From NCBI GenBank assembly GCA_014379815.1, contig JACMLA010000272.1, positions 1-19,354 on the forward strand: a DNA stretch of 19,354 nucleotides. Reading direction: 5' to 3'. Shown in pieces: positions 16,177-19,354 of this stretch. Both the position numbers and the translations under genes were made by a program. How positions within the stretch are numbered: position 1 is the first letter of the stretch; every line of letters begins with the position of its first letter. The notes beneath the pieces are model-generated. The model saw only the letters and a list, made by a program, of their open reading frames with translations, had not been told where the DNA came from and ran no database searches. The DNA is from Bryobacteraceae bacterium. Lineage in GTDB: Bacteria; Acidobacteriota; Terriglobia; Bryobacterales; Bryobacteraceae.

Positions 16177-17588
16177 CGGCGTTGTCCCTTATCTCTCTCG
16201 AGAATATCATCCTTACTTTCCAGCCCGGTCGGACAAACTGGCAGTTCGCGCCCGGCGTAGTAGTTCATGCCGTATCGAAGATCTCTTGAAGCAGCCTCTT
16301 CAACGCAAAGCGACGAAGTCCCAACAGCTGCGCTATGCATGCGATACCGCGCGGACACAATGCGATCGAGGGCAGGGAATGTGACGGCAATCAGGCCAAG
16401 GTAGGCAATGGCGGTGATTGCGGACCCTGCGCTGAACGCGGCACTGAAATTCTTTCTCTCGACGTAAAAAACGAGCCCTGCCAGGAGCGCAAAAATAACC
16501 GAAGCTGGCCAGTAGATCTGCGTGGCAGTAGCCTGACGCAAACCGTCAGCCACAGCGTCGGGCAAGATTGCTGCAGCGATCGGTAACGCGGTCAGGGTGA
16601 GTGCACAAATCGCGACGATTCGGACCGGAGCCGCAGCCAGTTGTATCCCGATCAGCGCCGCCAGAGCAGGAAGCAAAGGCAGCAGATATCCAGGGAGTTT
16701 ATTCGTAGAAAAAGAAAAGAATAACAGACCAAAACAGAACCAGCTCAAGAGAAAGAAGCGACGCTCTTCCTGCCAGTCCAGACCTCTCAGGGCAGCAAGA
16801 GCGGGAGTCCACGGAAACAGCAGACCCGCCAGCACCGGCAGGTAAAACCAGACCGGTTGCACGTGCTTCAGTTCATTCGAAACAAAGCGCCCAAAGTGGT
16901 GCTGCACGAAAAGAATGTCTATGAAACTCCAGCCATTCCGGGAGTAGCAGACCACGTACCACGGCGCTGCTATGGCTGCCGCTGCGGCACAGTACACCAG
17001 TAAGTCCGTCCACCGTTTTCGACCCACCCAGAAGAGTGGCAACGCAAGAACCAGGGGCACCAGACCCTTGGCAAGAACCGCGAAGCCAAGCAGAATTCCA
17101 CCGATAACCAGACCACGCCGCCCACCTGACCGCAGCCATGGCAGGGCAAGTATCATCGATGCCGAGAAGGTCGTTGCCAACGGGATTTCGGTGACGGCAA
17201 TGTGGCTGTACGCCAGCCATCCTGCCGATGTCGATAGAATCACCGACGAAAACCAGGCTGCTTTTTCGCCAAATTCCCGGCGCATTCGGGAAAAGTAGAA
17301 CAGAATAAACCAGACGCTGAGAAGCGCTACAGGAAGCCGGGGTCCAAGGTCAGGCCCCAGCCCGGCGCGAAAGCCTAGGCCAGACATCCAGTAGAGCAGC
17401 GCGGGTTTTTCAAACCAGGGCTCGCCCCACAGTCTGGGAGTGATCCAGTCACCCGAATCCACCATTTCCCGAGCCACAGCCGCGTATCTCGGTTCGTCGG
17501 GTCCCAGCATTCCTGTTGTCGTTAAGCCAAAGAAATACAGACCAAAAAGCAGGGGAAGCGCCACCAGAACTTTAAGGGGAACGCGCAA
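16173..17588 (-). CDS. ArnT/PMT-like GT39 membrane glycosyltransferase
   Basis: This 471-residue integral membrane glycosyltransferase uses polyprenyl-phosphate sugars as donors and acts on the periplasmic face. After the first membrane helix comes GMLGPDEPRYAAVAREM (catalytic D31 with E32), then SGDWITPRLWGEPWFEKPALLYWMSGLG (split across the first loop), the hallmark of the ArnT/GT39 group. About ten to twelve hydrophobic segments follow, including FFLLSWFCFGLLFFSFST next to NKLPGYLLPLLPALAAL. A short C-terminal tail has YAGRELPVCP. It is shorter than E. coli ArnT (about 550) and lacks its large C-terminal domain. The start is TTG at 17588, with an in-frame TGA six bases upstream and no Shine-Dalgarno; GTG at 17564 is an alternative. 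First gene of the operon with the siroheme reductase. Acceptor unknown. Confidence 0.85.
   Translation of the reverse strand: MRVPLKVLVALPLLFGLYFFGLTTTGMLGPDEPRYAAVAREMVDSGDWITPRLWGEPWFEKPALLYWMSGLGFRAGLGPDLGPRLPVALLSVWFILFYFSRMRREFGEKAAWFSSVILSTSAGWLAYSHIAVTEIPLATTFSASMILALPWLRSGGRRGLVIGGILLGFAVLAKGLVPLVLALPLFWVGRKRWTDLLVYCAAAAAIAAPWYVVCYSRNGWSFIDILFVQHHFGRFVSNELKHVQPVWFYLPVLAGLLFPWTPALAALRGLDWQEERRFFLLSWFCFGLLFFSFSTNKLPGYLLPLLPALAALIGIQLAAAPVRIVAICALTLTALPIAAAILPDAVADGLRQATATQIYWPASVIFALLAGLVFYVERKNFSAAFSAGSAITAIAYLGLIAVTFPALDRIVSARYRMHSAAVGTSSLCVEEAASRDLRYGMNYYAGRELPVCPTGLESKDDILERDKGQRR
16185..16190 (-). promoter_or_regulatory. Shine-Dalgarno AAGGGA deciding the TTG start of the siroheme reductase
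   Basis: AAGGGA on the minus strand lies eight bases before TTG 16176-16174, inside the end of the upstream GT39 gene. With the TAA just upstream in the reductase frame, it fixes a TTG start and implies translational coupling. Confidence 0.65.
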
Positions 17589-17594
17589 ACTTCA

Positions 17595-17602
17595 AGTATA
17601 AT
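17595..17602. promoter_or_regulatory. Overlapping divergent -10 boxes
   Basis: The plus strand reads TATAAT at 17597-17602, a perfect -10. The minus strand reads TATACT at 17600-17595, five of six. Each box ends 6-7 bases before a start codon (ATG 17610 and TTG 17588), neither of which has a ribosome site. Neither side has a recognisable -35. See the finding on leaderless starts. Confidence 0.45.
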
Positions 17603-17609
17603 GGCCACG

Positions 17610-18164
17610 ATGCGATCGCCCTCGCTCATTCGTGTCTGTGTGCTGCTGATTGGGGGTGCCTCAGCTATAGCGGCGGCGACACCATGCGAATGTGAAGCTG
17701 CTGCCCCCGAGACGATGACCTCCCGTCAATGCAGTCTTTGTCGGGAGGCGGAGAAGCAGTCGCCAGACACTGCTGTTTTCTTTTTGAAAGATATCAATCC
17801 GCGCAAGCCGAACCGGTGGCTCGCATTACCAAAACGCCACGGCTCCGGCATGCATCACCTGCATGATTTGACCCGCGCCGAGCGGACGGCATTATGGACA
17901 AGCGCGATCGCGAAAGCCACGGAGATGTGGGGCGAAGAGTGGGGTCTGGCCTACAACGGCGAGCAGGTCCGCACGCAGTGTCATGCGCACATTCACATCG
18001 GCAAGCTACTAAGCGGAATCGAGACGGAACACTTCATTGTGGTCAAAAAACCGGGAGACATTCCAGCGCCTCCAGGAGAAGGTCTATGGGTTCACCCGAT
18101 TGGCAAAGGTCGCCTGCATGTTCATCTTGGAGAGCAGACAACCGAGACCGCACTGTTGCGTTAG
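17610..18164 (+). CDS. Exported HIT-superfamily-like protein
   Basis: This 184-residue protein has a Sec-type signal peptide (positive MRSPSLIR, hydrophobic VCVLLIGGASAIAAA, cleavage probably just after). The mature part resembles the HIT fold. A CSLC pair matches the N-terminal zinc site of many HIT proteins. FFLKDINPRKPNRWLALPKRH matches the HIT strand-turn-strand when split at its turn. QCHAHIHIGKL supplies the His triad HxHxH (H125, H127, H129 from this start). HIT proteins hydrolyse or transfer nucleotide phosphoesters, and CDP-diacylglycerol pyrophosphatases are exported relatives. An ATG nine bases earlier (17601) is in frame, but it lies inside a perfect -10 box, so 17610 is preferred. 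The final ~30 residues carry another HVH. Followed after 39 bases by the uxaA-type gene. The exact substrate is unknown. Confidence 0.72.
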   Translation: MRSPSLIRVCVLLIGGASAIAAATPCECEAAAPETMTSRQCSLCREAEKQSPDTAVFFLKDINPRKPNRWLALPKRHGSGMHHLHDLTRAERTALWTSAIAKATEMWGEEWGLAYNGEQVRTQCHAHIHIGKLLSGIETEHFIVVKKPGDIPAPPGEGLWVHPIGKGRLHVHLGEQTTETALLR

Positions 18165-18203
18165 CCCGGTGCCCGTTGGTTCGTGAGAAAATCTGATAGC
18201 ACC

Positions 18204-19354
18204 ATGAGTCTCCTCGAAATTACGAAACTGCCGACCGCGCAGAACTCGGCGATCCATCTCCATCCTGCGGACAACATCGCTGTGGCGCGAGTTCCTCTCT
18301 CACCCGGACAGAGGCTGGAGATCAATGGACGCTCCATCGAGGTTCTGGCACCGGTGCCCGCGGGACACAAGGTGGCGGTAACCAGGGTTGCGGCAGGCGA
18401 GAGCATCATCCGCTATGGACAAATGATGGGCCTGGCGAAGACGGTGATACAGCCCGGCGACCACGTCCACGTGCATAACGTTGCTTACGAGGAACTCCAT
18501 CTCAATTACGAATTTCCTTCGGGTGAAGCGGTACTTCACAGGTCTGCCAGCGCTCCCAGTTTCCTTGGTTACCAACGTGAAGATGGCCGGGTAGGCACGC
18601 GCAATTACATTGCTGTGGTAGCTGCGAGTAACTGCGCCGCCCACACGGTGGAGTGGATCGCCGAAACATACGACCCCCAGTCTCTTCCGGAGAACGTCCA
18701 TGGCGTCGTCGCATTTCCACATGGCGAGGGTTGCGGTCACACTATCGGCCCCGACACAGAACAATTGCGGCGCACTCTCGCCGGAGTCCTCGACCATCCG
18801 AACGTTTCTGCGGCGCTCATCGTTGGCCTGGGTTGCGAGGTGAATCAGATCTCGCACTACCTCGGCGACAATGCTCCAAAGACCTCTCGTCTTGTCGGGA
18901 TGACGCTGCAGGATAGCGGTGGCACCCGGGGCACTGTCGAAGCTGCCCGACGCGAGATCGACCGGTTTATCGAAAAGGCTCGCGAAGAAAGACGTGTGGA
19001 GGTTTCTGCTTCTCACATCCGCCTTGGGCTGAACTGCGGCGGCTCCGATTCGTTCTCGGGAATCACCGCAAACCCGGCACTCGGCGTTACTTCAGACATG
19101 CTCGCTGAGATCGGAGCCTCCGCAGTACTCGCGGAGACAACGGAGACATTCGGCGCAGAACACCTTCTGGTCAAGAGGGCCCGGAACCGCCAGGTCGCCG
19201 AGAAGTATCTTAGCTTTGTCACAGGTTACAAGACCTATCTCAACCGCTTCGGTGGAAGCTTTGACGATAACCCGTCCCCAGGTAACAAAGAAGGTGGACT
19301 TACTAACATCCTCGAGAAGTCTCTGGGAGCTGTGGCAAAGGCCGGAACCTCTCC
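18204..19354 (+). CDS. uxaA: Altronate/galactarate dehydratase (UxaA family), 5' part
   Basis: This frame opens at ATG 18204 and runs off the window after ~383 codons. An N-terminal SAF domain (about 18-95: NIAVARVPLSPGQRLEI, GHKVAVTRVAAGESIIRYG, TVIQPGDHVHVHNVAY) is followed by the dehydratase domain beginning GYQREDGRVGTRNYIAVVAA. That domain contains FPHGEGCGHTIG, VGLGCEVNQI, the conserved LNCGGSDSFSGITANPALG and VLAETTETFGAEHLL. These enzymes remove water from D-altronate (UxaA, galacturonate catabolism) or galactarate (GarD). Both domains sit on one chain, as in UxaA. The missing ~100-120 residues and the neighbours beyond would settle the sugar acid. The ribosome site is weak (GAGA about 15 bases upstream). 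The upstream HIT-like gene ends 39 bases earlier. Confidence 0.92.
   Translation, partial: MSLLEITKLPTAQNSAIHLHPADNIAVARVPLSPGQRLEINGRSIEVLAPVPAGHKVAVTRVAAGESIIRYGQMMGLAKTVIQPGDHVHVHNVAYEELHLNYEFPSGEAVLHRSASAPSFLGYQREDGRVGTRNYIAVVAASNCAAHTVEWIAETYDPQSLPENVHGVVAFPHGEGCGHTIGPDTEQLRRTLAGVLDHPNVSAALIVGLGCEVNQISHYLGDNAPKTSRLVGMTLQDSGGTRGTVEAARREIDRFIEKAREERRVEVSASHIRLGLNCGGSDSFSGITANPALGVTSDMLAEIGASAVLAETTETFGAEHLLVKRARNRQVAEKYLSFVTGYKTYLNRFGGSFDDNPSPGNKEGGLTNILEKSLGAVAKAGTS

Noticed and set aside
18300..19016. 238-residue minus-strand open frame opposite the uxaA-type gene
   Set aside because: It is the mirror of the SAF and dehydratase domains, whose motifs are unmistakable on the plus strand.

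Overview
The window reads as bacterial chromosome, dense and moderately GC-rich (mid-50s percent by eye), with no rRNA, tRNA, CRISPR array or insertion sequence visible. The mix of genes suggests a soil-type heterotroph. It includes a YacL-like PIN/TRAM protein, an SSP411/DUF255 protein, a Rossmann/DUF2520-like protein, a siroheme reductase with an extra C-terminal domain, and UxaA and D-aminoacylase type catabolic enzymes. My best guess is an Acidobacteriota member (Solibacter/Bryobacter type). That is an inference from gene style, not a proven assignment. Several genes use TTG or GTG starts.

Layout. (1) 2-559 (+): the 3' end of an N-acyl-D-amino-acid deacylase, which converges on a minus-strand pair (3261-603) of an SSP411/DUF255 thioredoxin-fold protein followed 7 bases later by thiol peroxidase Tpx. 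(2) A 198-base divergent spacer, then on the plus strand a membrane-anchored PIN/TRAM protein, uvrB, and a Rossmann-like gene that overlaps the uvrB end. (3) 10799-7208 (-): a compact three-gene sugar cluster of a GH1-like clan-A glycosidase, a GT-B glycosyltransferase and UDP-galactopyranose mutase (glf), pointing to galactofuranose-containing glycans. (4) A YihY/BrkB-type membrane protein (+) converging on an XRE-cupin regulator (-), which is divergent from an ECF sigma factor (+) across only 38 bases. (5) 17588-13393 (-): a tightly coupled set of an ArnT/PMT-like GT39 membrane glycosyltransferase, a 754-residue nitrite/sulfite reductase (TTGA overlap) and an unrecognised 171-residue protein. 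(6) An exported HIT-like protein (+), divergent from the GT39 gene over a 12-base spacer, then the 5' part of an altronate/galactarate dehydratase (uxaA type) that runs off the window.

The items most worth a second look are these: the siroheme reductase, with two Cys-pair sets, a C-terminal helical domain and a translationally coupled unknown partner; the glycosidase/GT/Glf cassette; the exported HIT-like protein with its mirror-image -10 boxes and possible leaderless divergent starts; and the Tpx-SSP411 redox pair. I found no clear defence system or mobile system.
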